DNA of 64,000 nucleotides, from assembly GCF_030551255.1 (NCBI RefSeq), contig NZ_CP130630.1, positions 2,027,501 to 2,091,500 on the forward strand, read 5' to 3'. Below, piece after piece: positions 8,507-21,031 of the stretch. This stretch comes from Streptomyces sp. NL15-2K. GTDB taxonomy: Bacteria; Actinomycetota; Actinomycetes; Streptomycetales; Streptomycetaceae. The notes beneath the pieces were generated by a model, which did not search any database, was not told the DNA's origin, and worked only from the letters and a program-made list of their open reading frames with translations. A program made the position numbers and the translations under genes. The first letter of the stretch is position 1, and each line of letters begins with the position of its first letter.

Positions 8507-9316
8507 TCAGTGGTTCCCTGTGAGGGACTTCGAGGACACCGGGAAGTCGAAGTAGGTGTCGGGGTAGAGCTCTGGCTTGTACGTGTAGTGCCACCATTCC
8601 TCGGCCAGATTGACGAATCCGAGGCTCTCCAGGGTGCTCTTGAGAAGCAGCCGGTTGGCGCGCTGGGTGCCCTGGATGCGCGGGTCGAGGGTGTGCGAGA
8701 GGCTGTCGAAGCAGTCGAATCCGGTGCCCATGTCGACAGAGTTGTCCGGGAAACGCTCCTCCTTCGGGGCGTAACAGGGCACCAGCAGCTCTCCGGGCAT
8801 GTACGGCCTGGTCGGCTTGGCGGGGAGCTTCACGATCGTGAGGTCCATGGTCGAGCCGCGGCTGTGGCCGGATTTCTCCGCGATGTAACCGTCCTCGAAC
8901 AGACGGCTCTTGTCGACGTCCGGATAGAACTCGCCCTTCATGGCTGCATCGTCGAGATCCTGGGCCCAGCGGACGAAGTGGTTCACGGCGCGCTGCGGCC
9001 GGTAGCAGTCGTACACCTTGAGGGTGTAGCCCTTGCGGAGGAGTTTCAGCTGGGCCGCGTGGAGTGCTTTCGCGGCCGGCCGGGTGAGGATGCACAGGGG
9101 CTGCTGGTAGCCGTCGATGCGCTCGCCGACGAAGTTGTGCGAGGTGAAGTAGCGCATCTCCTGGATGATCGTCGGGTCCACGGTTCTCAGGGCCACGAAG
9201 TCTGCGGGTGCTTTGGGCTCGGTCTGTCCTCGGGCGTCGGTAGCGGCGGCGGTCACGGCCAGCAGGGCGGCGAGTGCGGTGACCAGCCCGCGTACTGCGC
9301 TGGAGAGTCGTGTCAT
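8507..9316 (-). CDS. Secreted D-alanyl-D-alanine dipeptidase (VanX/DdpX family, peptidase M15D)
   Basis: Zinc dipeptidase of 269 residues that would cleave D-Ala-D-Ala, most likely outside the membrane, where it recycles or trims cell-wall peptide. An N-terminal signal peptide is visible (hydrophobic VRGLVTALAALLAVTAAATDA, then ARGQTEP). The M15 zinc motif SGHSRGSTMDLT supplies the first His and Asp, and EEWWHY supplies the catalytic Glu and third zinc-binding His. The VanX-type RPQRA Arg also appears (DCYRPQRAVNHF). ATG 9316 follows CAGGGGAC. No vanH/vanA genes are adjacent, so this is unlikely to be a glycopeptide-resistance operon by itself. The Nudix gene follows 25 bases downstream. Confidence 0.9.
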   Translation of the reverse strand: MTRLSSAVRGLVTALAALLAVTAAATDARGQTEPKAPADFVALRTVDPTIIQEMRYFTSHNFVGERIDGYQQPLCILTRPAAKALHAAQLKLLRKGYTLKVYDCYRPQRAVNHFVRWAQDLDDAAMKGEFYPDVDKSRLFEDGYIAEKSGHSRGSTMDLTIVKLPAKPTRPYMPGELLVPCYAPKEERFPDNSVDMGTGFDCFDSLSHTLDPRIQGTQRANRLLLKSTLESLGFVNLAEEWWHYTYKPELYPDTYFDFPVSSKSLTGNH

Positions 9317-9431
9317 GTCCCCTGCATCTATCAGAGGCGCGTTCCGCCGGGGAAGCGATCGGATGCAGTTCGCCTCCGAACGGAGGACCGTGACGGATGC
9401 CCTGCCCATGGTGAGCCGCCCGTGGCACACT

Positions 9432-9448
9432 TCTGACTTACCGTCAGA
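9432..9448 (+). promoter_or_regulatory. Inverted repeat, candidate repressor operator upstream of DUF35/thiolase genes
   Basis: TCTGAC-TTACC-GTCAGA: perfect six-base arms with a five-base spacer, ending 20 bases before the TTG start at 9469. The position between divergent promoters and the symmetry fit a TetR-like dimer site; no regulator gene is adjacent, so the binding protein is unknown. Confidence 0.4.
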
Positions 9449-9468
9449 TTCGATGTCGGGGAGGGACC

Positions 9469-9915
9469 TTGTCGCGTGCACGCACGCCTGTCGTCGCCGG
9501 ATGGTTCGTCGGCGACGGAGGCGGTTTCCGGCTCCTCGGCACACGCTGCTCGGCGTGCGCCTCGGTCTTCTTCCCCCGCGAGGACTCCCACTGCCGTAAT
9601 CCCGGGTGCTCCGGCGGCGATCTGGAGGAGGTCCCGCTCTCGCAGCGCGGGCGCGTCTGGTCGTACACGGACAGCCGCTACCGCCCGCCGTCACCGTATG
9701 TGACCGATCCGGAACTTCCGTGGGAGCCGTACACGTTGATCGCTGTGGAGCTCGAGGCAGAACGGATGGTGGTACTGGGACAGGCGGTCCCCGGGGTCAC
9801 TGTCGCCGAGCTGGCGGTGGGCATGGAGGTGGAGGTCGTGCCCGGCGTGCTCCATGAGGACGCGGAGACGGTCTGGACGACTTGGCGGTGGCGGCCGACC
9901 GGGGTGGCGGCATGA
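9469..9915 (+). CDS. DUF35 / OB-fold acyl-CoA-associated zinc-ribbon protein
   Basis: Small (148 residues) Zn-ribbon plus OB-fold protein of the type that accompanies thiolase-like or lipid-transfer enzymes in fatty acid, sterol and polyketide metabolism, probably binding CoA esters for its partner. The zinc ribbon is visible as CSACASVFFP then CRNPGC (residues about 27-47), and the OB-fold domain follows (VWSYTDSRY to WTTWRWRP). The start is TTG 9469, supported by GGGGAGGGACC immediately before it. Its stop overlaps the ATG of the thiolase gene by four bases (ATGA), so the two are translated together, and a subunit relationship is likely. Confidence 0.85.
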   Translation: MSRARTPVVAGWFVGDGGGFRLLGTRCSACASVFFPREDSHCRNPGCSGGDLEEVPLSQRGRVWSYTDSRYRPPSPYVTDPELPWEPYTLIAVELEAERMVVLGQAVPGVTVAELAVGMEVEVVPGVLHEDAETVWTTWRWRPTGVAA

Positions 9916-11102
9916 CAGGAGAGGTGGCGGTGCTCGGCGCGGGCATGCACCCCTGGGGCAAGTGGGGTCGCGGTTTCGTCGAGTACGGCGCGGTGGCAGC
10001 CCGCGCGGCACTCGCCGACGCGGGACTGGACTGGCGGGAGGTCGACTCGATCGTCGGTGCGGACACCGTGCGCGGCGGCTATCCGGGGTATGTGGCAGGG
10101 GCGACGTTCGCGAAGGCGTTGGGCTGGCAGGGGGCCCGGGTCGCCAGTGTGTACGCGGCGTGCGCGTCGGGGGCGCAGGCCGTCGACATCGCGCGCGGGC
10201 AGATCCTTTCGGGCCTCGCGGACGTGGTGCTCGTGGTGGGCGCCGATGCCGCGCCGAAGGGTTTCTTCCGGCCTGCGGGTGGCGATCGGCCCGACGACCC
10301 GGACTGGCTGCGCTTCCGGGTGCTGGGAGCGACCAATCCGACGTACTTCGGGCTGTACGCGCGGCGGCGGATGGCCGTACACGGGGACACACTGGAGGAC
10401 TTCGCGCAAGTCAAGGTGAAGAACGCCACGCTGGGCGCGCTGAATCCGTACGCGCGCTACCGCAGGCGGGTCACCGCCGAGGAGGTCGCCGCCTCGGCAG
10501 TGGTCGCCGATCCGCTGCGACTGCTCGACATCTGCGCGACCTCGGACGGAGGCGCGGCTCTGGTGCTGTCCAGCATGGAGTTCGCACGCCGGCGCGGAGC
10601 GGCCGATCCGGTGCGGATCAGGGCCGTGTCCACGGTGACGCCGCGTTACCCGAACACCGTGCTGGATCTGCCGGACATCGCGACGGACTCCGCGGTGGCG
10701 GCCGAGCCCGCCGCCGGGTCATTCCGGGCGTCGATCGCGCGGGCCGCCTACGAGGAGGCGGGCATCGGGCCGGAGGATCTGTCCCTCGCCGAGGTGTACG
10801 ACCTGTCCACCGCTCTGGAGTTGCAGTGGTACGAGGACCTCGGGTTGTGCGGGGAGGGCGAGGGGGCGAAGCTGCTGCGGGAAGGTGCGACCACCCTGGG
10901 CGGGCGTATACCGGTCAACACCAGTGGCGGGCTCGCCTCCTTCGGAGAGGCCGTTCCGGCCCAGGCGATCGCCCAGGTCTGTGAAGTGACCTGGCAGTTG
11001 AGGAGCGATGCGGGTGACCGGCAGGTCGCGGGGGCACGCGTGGGCATCACCGCCAACCAGGGACTGTTCGGGCACGGATCGGCGGTGATCGCGGTGCGGT
11101 GA
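9912..11102 (+). CDS. Thiolase-like / SCP-x lipid-transfer family protein
   Basis: 396-residue thiolase-fold protein of the lipid-transfer (SCP-x thiolase domain) branch, probably acting with the DUF35 protein encoded just upstream. Such pairs catalyse thiolytic or aldolytic C-C bond cleavage on CoA-linked side chains, but which one cannot be told here. The reactive-cysteine region is ASVYAACASGAQAV, with Cys in the expected place, and the C-terminal GLFGHGSAVIAV loop carries the His/Gly of the family. NTSGGLASFGEAVPAQAI is also typical. The frame is open further upstream, but ATG 9912 is used because it forms the ATGA overlap. A G+C-rich 200-base gap follows. Confidence 0.85.
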   Translation: MTGEVAVLGAGMHPWGKWGRGFVEYGAVAARAALADAGLDWREVDSIVGADTVRGGYPGYVAGATFAKALGWQGARVASVYAACASGAQAVDIARGQILSGLADVVLVVGADAAPKGFFRPAGGDRPDDPDWLRFRVLGATNPTYFGLYARRRMAVHGDTLEDFAQVKVKNATLGALNPYARYRRRVTAEEVAASAVVADPLRLLDICATSDGGAALVLSSMEFARRRGAADPVRIRAVSTVTPRYPNTVLDLPDIATDSAVAAEPAAGSFRASIARAAYEEAGIGPEDLSLAEVYDLSTALELQWYEDLGLCGEGEGAKLLREGATTLGGRIPVNTSGGLASFGEAVPAQAIAQVCEVTWQLRSDAGDRQVAGARVGITANQGLFGHGSAVIAVR

Positions 11103-11299
11103 GAAGCGGGCGGGCCCGGGGCGGGACCGGATCGCCGTGGCCGGGCGGGCCGGGCGGCGTCGCGATGGCCGCCGTCACCGGCCCGAGCGGGCCCACGGGA
11201 GCAAGGGCTTTCTCGTACGCTGCGTGACCAACCAGGAATCCCGCGTGAACGTCTCATGAACTGGACCTGGGCGTCCTCCGACAGCGCCATCATGCTCCC

Positions 11300-12925
11300 G
11301 TGCACTCCTGGACGGACACTCTCCGCTTCGCCTTCCAACCGGTGGTCAATCTGACGACCGGCGGGGTCGCGGGGTTGGAGATACTCGCCCGGCCGGAGAC
11401 CGGCGACGTCCTGGCCGAGGCCCGTCGGGATCCCGAACTCGACGGTCGGCTCGCGGTGTTGGCGGTGCGTACGGCGGCTCGCCAGGAGACACTCCTGCCG
11501 CTGCATGTCAACGTGTTCGCCGGCACCCTCGCCGACCTCGGCGGATTGACTCCGCTGCACGACGCCGTGCGCGCGGCGGGGCGGCTGCCCTGGGAGGTGA
11601 CGGTCGACGTAGGCCCGCCGTACACCCACGTGCCCCAGCAAGCGCTGCTGGAGGCGGTCGCCGGGCTACGGGACCAGGGCTTCCGGATCAGCGCGGACGG
11701 CGTCGGAGACGGGGACGTACCCCTGCGGCTGCTCATCGATCTCGCGCCCGACCTCGTGAAGCTCGACGCGTCGCTGCTGGCGCGGCCGGCGGGGGTGCGC
11801 GCGATGCGGACTCTGTGCGACGAGCTCGGCGCGCTGCTCGTCGTCGAGGGCGTGGAGACCGAGCTGCAGTGCGCGGCGGCACTGTCGGCAGGTGCGCAGC
11901 TGGCGCAGGGCCAGCTGTTCGCCCCGCCGTCCCGGCTGCCCGCCGCGGACGTATACGTTCCGCCCCGCTCCGCCGATGTCGTCGGGACACCTCGCTCGGG
12001 GCCGTCGGTGCGGGAGTTCGTACGACCGGCGGCGCTGCTGCCCGCCACCGCGTCGGCAGGTCAGGTCCGGGCGCTGCTGACCGGCTCGCCCGACGTGTCC
12101 GGGGTCCTGCTCGTGGACCGGGACGGCGTGCCGGTGCGCTCGGTGCACCGCTCCCGCTTCCTGCTGTCCATGTCGGGTCGCTACGGACATGCCCTGTACG
12201 CCGATCGCCCCGCCGCCAAACTCGGCGACCCACCCCGGACGGTGGGCGTCGACGCCACGGCGTGGGAGGTCCTGGACGTGGTGGCCGTCGGCGACCGGGA
12301 CCGCACATCGGACGACGTCGCCGTGGTCGACCGGTACGGCCGCTGCGTGGGCGTCGTACGGCTCGCGGATCTCGTACGGGCGCTGGCCGAGAGCCGGGTG
12401 GAGGAGGCGGCCGGGCTCAATCCGCTGACTCGGCTGCCGGGTTCGGACGCCATCACCGGGGAGGTGGACCGGCGGATCGCGGACGGGCGGGCGTTCGCGC
12501 TGAGTTGGCTGGACGTCGACCACTTCAAGCAGGTCAACGACGGGGCCGGGTTCGCGGCCGGCGACGAGTTGATCCGGTCGGTGGGGCGGGCGCTGCAGCA
12601 TGCCGCGTCCGGCAGTACGCGCGTGGGCCACATCGGTGGGGACGACTTCCTGGTGCTCACTGATCCGGAGGGAATGGATCCGCTGGCCGCCTCCGTGTTG
12701 GACATCCCCTGGACGGCGGGTGGGCGTGCCGTCACCCTGTCCCTGGCCACGGTGCTGTGCCCACCGGGCAGCGTGACGGACCACCGGGAGGCGGCCGCCC
12801 GTCTGGCCCCGCTGAAGCGGGCCGCGAAGGCGTTGGACGGTGCGAGTTGGGTGCTGGGCCGTGCCGGGCTGGCCGGGCACGAGGTCCGTCGCGGGTCGGA
12901 GGCGACGACCGCGCGGGCGGGGTAG
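11300..12925 (+). CDS. Degenerate EAL - CBS pair - GGDEF protein (c-di-GMP signalling)
   Basis: 541 residues with three modules. An EAL-like domain (about 1-225) comes first, CBS-like sequence (about 235-380) follows, and a GGDEF domain (about 395-530) ends the protein. The GGDEF signature reads GGDDF near residue 446, with the usual DVDHFKQVNDGAGFAAGDELI upstream, so cyclase activity is possible. The EAL part looks inactive as a phosphodiesterase. The motif is EILAR instead of EALxR, DDFGTG has become ADGVGDG, and only the VVEGVET and QGQLFAP elements stay close to consensus. It may serve as a c-di-GMP sensor or regulator. The order EAL before GGDEF is the reverse of the common one. The start is GTG 11300; no strong ribosome site. 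It is monocistronic. Confidence 0.85.
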   Translation: MHSWTDTLRFAFQPVVNLTTGGVAGLEILARPETGDVLAEARRDPELDGRLAVLAVRTAARQETLLPLHVNVFAGTLADLGGLTPLHDAVRAAGRLPWEVTVDVGPPYTHVPQQALLEAVAGLRDQGFRISADGVGDGDVPLRLLIDLAPDLVKLDASLLARPAGVRAMRTLCDELGALLVVEGVETELQCAAALSAGAQLAQGQLFAPPSRLPAADVYVPPRSADVVGTPRSGPSVREFVRPAALLPATASAGQVRALLTGSPDVSGVLLVDRDGVPVRSVHRSRFLLSMSGRYGHALYADRPAAKLGDPPRTVGVDATAWEVLDVVAVGDRDRTSDDVAVVDRYGRCVGVVRLADLVRALAESRVEEAAGLNPLTRLPGSDAITGEVDRRIADGRAFALSWLDVDHFKQVNDGAGFAAGDELIRSVGRALQHAASGSTRVGHIGGDDFLVLTDPEGMDPLAASVLDIPWTAGGRAVTLSLATVLCPPGSVTDHREAAARLAPLKRAAKALDGASWVLGRAGLAGHEVRRGSEATTARAG

Positions 12926-13539
12926 GCGGGGCGAACGCCAGGTGGACAGCGCCGCAGGTCGGGGCCGGCCTCCTCGGTCAGGGAGACGACCTGCCCGACG
13001 GCGTGAGTTTGCGCGCGTCGGTCAGGTGCCCGGGCCACTGGTCCATCCGCGCCTTGCGCCTCGGGCAGGCCCTCGCGACAGCGGCCGGTGATCAGGCCCA
13101 TCGCCGGCGGAGTCCGCGTCGGCGTGCCGCCCGGACCAGCGGATCGGCATACGGGTTCCGCGTGTCGGGCGTCCCCACAGGAACCCGCGACACCGCACAC
13201 TTCCGGCCGTGCCCGGGCAACTGTTCGCGTCCGGCTCGCTCAGCCGCATGCCGCAACAACCGTTGTCGTCAGCGACCTTGACGCTCCCTGGACGCAGGTG
13301 AACACTTCCGGTGTCAGTCGACATCGCCGTACATTCTCGGCGTATTCAGGCACTGCGCCGCGCGGGTCCACCTGAGCCGAGGCCCGTACCCCCACGGGCG
13401 ATTCGGCTGTTACGGCACGCTCGTCGCGGACGCCGGGCGGGGCGCGGGATCCTCCCTGCCCTCGGCAGTTCGCCAAGGGAACCGCACCCTGCACGAAGGA
13501 CCGGGGCCGCTCGTCCCGGCCCAGGGCCTAGGAGCCGCC
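12926..13539. other. Long intergenic region before the glycerol operon
   Basis: 614 bases with no recognisable gene on either strand; short frames here have no family resemblance and the codon bias is irregular. The last 10 bases hold the ribosome site of glpF (GGAG at 13531). A slightly A+T-richer part (13290-13345) is the likeliest place for the glpFK promoter and an operator, but no motif could be assigned. No IclR-type glycerol regulator gene is next to it. Confidence 0.5.
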
Positions 13540-14289
13540 ATGAGCAATGGAGACATCTTCGTCGGCGAAGTCATCGGCACCGCGATATTGATCCTCTTCG
13601 GCGCCGGCGTCTGCGCCGCTGTCACGCTCCGATACTCCAAAGCGCGGGCCTCGGGGTGGATCGTGATCGCGTTCGGCTGGGGATTCGGCGTGCTGGCGGG
13701 CGCCTACACCGCCGCTCCCCTCTCCGGTGGGCACCTCAATCCGGCGGTGACCCTCGGCATCGCCGTCGACACCGATGAGTGGGGCAAGGTCTGGGTCTAT
13801 CTGCTGGGCCAGATGGTCGGGGCCATGCTCGGCGCCGTCCTGTGCTACCTCACCTACTTCGCCCAGTTCCAGGCCAATGTCCGGGAGACGGGCACCACGG
13901 AGGGCACGGCGGAGGAACCGGTTCCGACGCTCGGCGTCTTCTCCACCATCCCGGAGATCCGGAACCCGGTCGCCAACCTGGTCACGGAGATCATCGCGAC
14001 GATCGCGCTCGTCCTGCCGATCCTCGCTTTCGGCCTCACCAAGGGGCTGGGCGAGTCCGGAACCCAGGTGCTGATCGTCGCGCTGCTGGTCGTCGGCATC
14101 GGCCTCTCCCTCGGCGGGCCCACCGGCTACGCCATCAACCCCGCGCGCGACCTCGGCCCACGCATCGTGCACACATTCCTGCCGATCCCGAACAAGGGCA
14201 CTTCCGACTGGAGTTACGCCTGGATCCCGGTCGTCGGCCCGCTGATCGGCGGAGCGCTCGCGGGTCTCATCTACCACGCGGCCTTCTGA
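13540..14289 (+). CDS. glpF: Glycerol uptake facilitator (MIP/aquaglyceroporin family)
   Basis: 249-residue integral membrane channel that lets glycerol diffuse in, to be trapped by the kinase encoded next. Six hydrophobic segments and both NPA half-helices are visible: [12 protein letters not shown] after helix 2 and [11 protein letters not shown] after helix 5. The Asp following the second NPA (NPARD) is the usual mark of glycerol facilitators as opposed to pure water channels. The loop between helices 3 and 4 (about 110-140) is longer and acidic, [12 protein letters not shown] 13540 follows GGAGCCGCC. It is followed by glpK after 56 bases in the same operon. Confidence 0.93.
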   Translation: MSNGDIFVGEVIGTAILILFGAGVCAAVTLRYSKARASGWIVIAFGWGFGVLAGAYTAAPLSGGHLNPAVTLGIAVDTDEWGKVWVYLLGQMVGAMLGAVLCYLTYFAQFQANVRETGTTEGTAEEPVPTLGVFSTIPEIRNPVANLVTEIIATIALVLPILAFGLTKGLGESGTQVLIVALLVVGIGLSLGGPTGYAINPARDLGPRIVHTFLPIPNKGTSDWSYAWIPVVGPLIGGALAGLIYHAAF

Positions 14290-14345
14290 GCCGATACCCG
14301 ATCCGATTTCTGAGCAGTCTTCTGAACCCAGCCCAAGGGGTAGCC

Positions 14346-15866
14346 ATGACGGACAACGCCGAGAAGTACGTCGCCGCAATCGACCAGGGCACCACCTCCA
14401 GCCGCTGCATCGTCTTCGACCACAACGGCGCCATCGTCGCCGTCGACCAGCGCGAACACCGCCAGATCTTCCCCAAGCCCGGCTGGGTGGAGCACGACGC
14501 CACCGAGATCTGGTCCAAGGTGCAGGCAGTGGTCGCCGGGGCGATCGCCAAGGCCGGGCTGCGCGCCGACCAGCTCAGCGCGCTCGGGATCACCAACCAG
14601 CGTGAGACGACAGTCCTGTGGGACCGCGCCACGGGCAAGCCCGTGCACAACGCGATCGTGTGGCAGGACACGCGCACCGCGGCGCTGTGCAACCAACTGG
14701 GCGGCGCGGACGGGCAGGACCGTTTCCGCGAGCAGACCGGGCTGCCGCTGGCCAGCTACTTCTCCGGCCCCAAGGCCGCCTGGCTCCTCGACAACGTGCC
14801 CGGGCTCAGGGCCCGCGCGGAGCGCGGAGAGATCGCCTTCGGCACCATCGACTCCTGGCTGATCTGGAACCTCACCGGCGGGACGGACGGCGGGCGGCAC
14901 GTCACGGACGTGACCAACGCCGGGCGCACCATGCTGATGAACCTGGAGACCCTCCAGTGGGACCAGTCCATCCTGGCGGCGATGAACGTCCCCGAGGCCG
15001 TCCTGCCCGAGATCAGGTCGTCCGCCGAGGTGTACGGCACAGCGGTCGGCCAGCTCGCGGGCGTACCGGTCGCCTCCGCGCTGGGCGACCAGCAGGCGGC
15101 CGTGTTCGGGCAGGCCTGCTACGACGTGGGCACGGCGAAGAACACGTACGGCACGGGCAGCTTCCTGCTGCTCAACACCGGCAACCGGCCGGTGCCGTCG
15201 AAGAGCGGGCTGCTGACGACGATGGGCTACAAGATCGGCAGTGAGGCACCCGTGTACTGCCTGGAGGGGTCGATCGCCATAACGGGCGCGCTGGTCCAGT
15301 GGTTCCGCGATCAACTCGGCATCATCCGAACCGCCGACGAGATCGAGCCGCTGGCGGCGAGCGTGGAGGACAACGGAGGCGCGTACATCGTGCCCGCGTT
15401 CTCCGGCCTGTTCGCTCCGTACTGGCGCTCCGACGCGCGCGGAGTCGTCACCGGACTCACCCGGTACGTCACGAAGGCGCACCTCGCGCGCGCGGTGCTG
15501 GAGGCGACGAGCTGGCAGACGCGTGAGGTCGTGGACGCCATGTTCCAGGACTCCGGGGTGCAGATCACCACGCTGAAGGTGGACGGCGGCATGACGAAGA
15601 ACAACCTCCTCATGCAGCACCAGGCGGATGTCCTGGACGTGCCGGTGATCCGGCCCAAGGTCTCCGAGACGACCTGCCTGGGCGCCGCGTACGCGGCCGG
15701 CCTCGCCACGGGCGTGTGGAACGACCTGGACGAGCTCAAGACGCACTGGCAGAAGGACGTCGAATGGACGCCCGCGATGGAGGCCTCGGTGCGCGACCGC
15801 GAATACCACAACTGGCGCAAGGCCGTGGAGAAGAGCTTCGGCTGGCTGGAGGACGGCGACAACTAG
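14346..15866 (+). CDS. glpK: Glycerol kinase
   Basis: Cytoplasmic FGGY-family kinase (506 residues) that makes sn-glycerol 3-phosphate from glycerol and ATP. The N-terminal [10 protein letters not shown] phosphate loop, [19 protein letters not shown], the ITNQRET segment, [11 protein letters not shown]-binding loop and [16 protein letters not shown] signature are all present, and the length is normal. The frame is open upstream into glpF but ATG 14346 (MTDNAEKY) matches the family. It is the second gene of the glpF-glpK operon; no glpD (glycerol-3-phosphate dehydrogenase) lies in this window. A strong hairpin follows the stop and separates it from the convergent cvnD gene. Confidence 0.96.
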   Translation: MTDNAEKYVAAIDQGTTSSRCIVFDHNGAIVAVDQREHRQIFPKPGWVEHDATEIWSKVQAVVAGAIAKAGLRADQLSALGITNQRETTVLWDRATGKPVHNAIVWQDTRTAALCNQLGGADGQDRFREQTGLPLASYFSGPKAAWLLDNVPGLRARAERGEIAFGTIDSWLIWNLTGGTDGGRHVTDVTNAGRTMLMNLETLQWDQSILAAMNVPEAVLPEIRSSAEVYGTAVGQLAGVPVASALGDQQAAVFGQACYDVGTAKNTYGTGSFLLLNTGNRPVPSKSGLLTTMGYKIGSEAPVYCLEGSIAITGALVQWFRDQLGIIRTADEIEPLAASVEDNGGAYIVPAFSGLFAPYWRSDARGVVTGLTRYVTKAHLARAVLEATSWQTREVVDAMFQDSGVQITTLKVDGGMTKNNLLMQHQADVLDVPVIRPKVSETTCLGAAYAAGLATGVWNDLDELKTHWQKDVEWTPAMEASVRDREYHNWRKAVEKSFGWLEDGDN

Positions 15867-15906
15867 GCGGCACCCACCGGGCACGCGCGCGTGGTGCCAT
15901 GGACGG

Positions 15907-15940
15907 CGGCTCGTACCCCGGTCGGCGGGGGTACGGGCCG
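15907..15940. terminator. Bidirectional hairpin terminator between glpK and cvnD
   Basis: CGGCTCGTACCCC (15907-15919) pairs with GGGGTACGGGCCG (15928-15940), 13 pairs including one G-T wobble, with an eight-base loop. It lies between the convergent stops of glpK (15866) and cvnD (15949). No U-tract, as is usual in high-G+C actinomycetes. Confidence 0.7.
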
Positions 15941-15948
15941 CTCCCGTG

Positions 15949-16534
15949 TCATGTGGTGACGGCCTGGCGGTGCTCCGCCGCATACGCCATCGCGTGCTGG
16001 ACGACGCCGACGAGGACCTCCTTGACGGACTCCCGGTCGCGGGCGTCGCACAGCACCAGCGGTACGCCGTCGTCCAGGTCGAGGGCCTGACGTACGTCGT
16101 CCGCCGGGTAACGGGCGGATCCCTCGAAGCAGTTGACGCCGACGACGAAGGGGATGGACCGCCGCTCGAAGTAGTCGACGGCGGCGAAGCAGTCCTCCAG
16201 GCGGCGGGTGTCGGCGAGCACCACGGCACCGAGCGCGCCTTCGGAGAGCTCGTCCCACATGAACCAGAACCGCTCCTGGCCGGGCGTGCCGAACAGGTAC
16301 AGCACGAGGTCCTCGCGCAGCGTGATGCGGCCGAAGTCCATGGCCACGGTGGTGGTGTGCTTGCCCTCCACACCGCTCGTGTCGTCGACCGGGCGTCCCG
16401 CCTCGGTGAGCAGTTCCTCGGTGCGCAGCGGCCTGATCTCGCTGACCGCGCCGACGAGCGTGGTCTTGCCCACGCCGAAGCCGCCGGCCACCAGGATCTT
16501 GAGCGTGACGGGCTCGACCGGGGGCTTGCCGCGC

Positions 16535-16554
<20 letters not shown>
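15949..16554 (-). CDS. cvnD: Conservon GTPase-like protein CvnD
   Basis: Small Ras-like P-loop GTPase (201 residues) of the actinobacterial conservon type, taken to be the output switch of a membrane complex with CvnA-C. The Walker A loop is [13 protein letters not shown] (about residues 24-36), the [18 protein letters not shown] switch region follows, and the G3 element is GTPGQERF. A canonical NKxD is replaced by NCFEG, typical for this subfamily. ATG 16554 lies inside the 3' end of the upstream 5-oxoprolinase gene (20-base overlap), preceded by AGGAG. This overlap implies translational coupling. In a standard conservon it would directly follow cvnC. Confidence 0.92.
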
Positions 16555-20164
<3,610 letters not shown>

Positions 20165-20188
20165 GTCAGTACCCCACTTCCGCGCCGC

Positions 20189-20584
20189 TCACAGCGCCCG
20201 GAGGCCGTTGATCACATCGCGAAGAATACTCTCGTCCGGCAGTTCCGCAGGGGGCACGGGTCGGTTCACATGGACGAATTCCGAGTCCACGAGGTCCCCG
20301 ATGAGGACCCGTACCACTCCGATGGGCAGGTCGAGCTCGGAGGAGAGTTCGGCGACCGACTGGGGGGTCTCACGGCACAGGTCGACGATGTTCACGTGCT
20401 CCGGGGACAGGCTGTGGTCCCCTTCCGGGTCGTCCGCCTGGGGTTCCGTGACGACCACCGCGATGAGGTCGAGGCGGTGCTGGGCCGCACTGGTGGTGCG
20501 GCCGCGCGTCATGGCGTACGGACGGACGACCGGCCCGGCCTCGTCGTCGAACCAGTGACTTCTTCCCTGACCGTCTGTGCTCAT
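20189..20584 (-). CDS. cvnC: Conservon protein CvnC (DUF742)
   Basis: 131-residue DUF742 protein, a winged-helix-like partner found only in conservons and relatives. RGRTTSAAQHRLDLIAVVV, HVNIVDLCRETPQSVAELSSEL and VRVLIGDLVDSEFVHV are the family segments; the last region resembles a helix-turn-helix. Its function is thought to be a scaffold or signal link between CvnB and the histidine-kinase-like CvnA. It starts 9 bases after cvnB, indicating one transcript. The next gene downstream is the embedded 5-oxoprolinase. Confidence 0.92.
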   Translation of the reverse strand: MSTDGQGRSHWFDDEAGPVVRPYAMTRGRTTSAAQHRLDLIAVVVTEPQADDPEGDHSLSPEHVNIVDLCRETPQSVAELSSELDLPIGVVRVLIGDLVDSEFVHVNRPVPPAELPDESILRDVINGLRAL

Positions 20585-20593
20585 GCCATCCCA

Positions 20594-21031
20594 CTACCCG
20601 CCTGCGGGCAGATCGGTGCGCGGGGCGGCACCGAGATGCACTCCGACCCGCTTGACCAGGAGCGTCATCTCGTACGCGACCAGCCCGACGTCGGAATCGG
20701 CGTCCGAGAGCACGGCGAGGCAGCTGCCGTCGCCGGCGGCCGTGACGAACAGGAAGGCGTCGTCGAGCTCGACGACCGTCTGCCGGACGTTGCCCGCCTC
20801 GAAGTGGCGGCCCACGCCCTTGGCGAGGCTGTGGAAGCCGGAGGCGACAGCGGCGAGGTGCTCGCTGTCCTCCCGGGTCAGGTCCTTGGAGATGCCGATC
20901 GGCAGGCCGTCGCCGGAGAGCACGAGGGCCTTGCGGATGCTCGCGACGCGTTCCACGAGGTCGTCGAGGAGCCAGTTGAGCTCGCCGGGGTTGTTGCCCG
21001 TGGTGTGGCCGGTCGCCTTCGGTGCGGTCAT
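20594..21031 (-). CDS. cvnB: Conservon protein CvnB (roadblock/LC7 domain)
   Basis: 145-residue roadblock/LC7 protein of the MglB-like type, expected to bind and regulate the small GTPase CvnD (GTPase activating or scaffolding role). The fold is recognisable by LNWLLDDLVERV, ALVLSGDGLPIGIS, HLAAVASGFHSLAKGV and a C-terminal YEMTLLVKRVGVHLG helix. ATG 21031 overlaps the cvnA stop by four bases (ATGA), so the two are translationally coupled. cvnC follows after nine bases. Confidence 0.93.
   Translation of the reverse strand: MTAPKATGHTTGNNPGELNWLLDDLVERVASIRKALVLSGDGLPIGISKDLTREDSEHLAAVASGFHSLAKGVGRHFEAGNVRQTVVELDDAFLFVTAAGDGSCLAVLSDADSDVGLVAYEMTLLVKRVGVHLGAAPRTDLPAGG

Noticed and set aside
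8507..9694. Extending the VanX-like protein upstream to 9694.
   Set aside because: The added 126 residues overlap the divergent DUF35 gene and would bury the signal peptide; ATG 9316 has a ribosome site.
13311..13778. Plus-strand open frame overlapping the start of glpF.
   Set aside because: Arg/Pro-rich shadow of glpF in another phase, no ribosome site.
14271..16373. Minus-strand frame of 700 residues opposite glpK.
   Set aside because: Shadow of glpK; no start with a ribosome site and overlaps the glpK terminator and cvnD.
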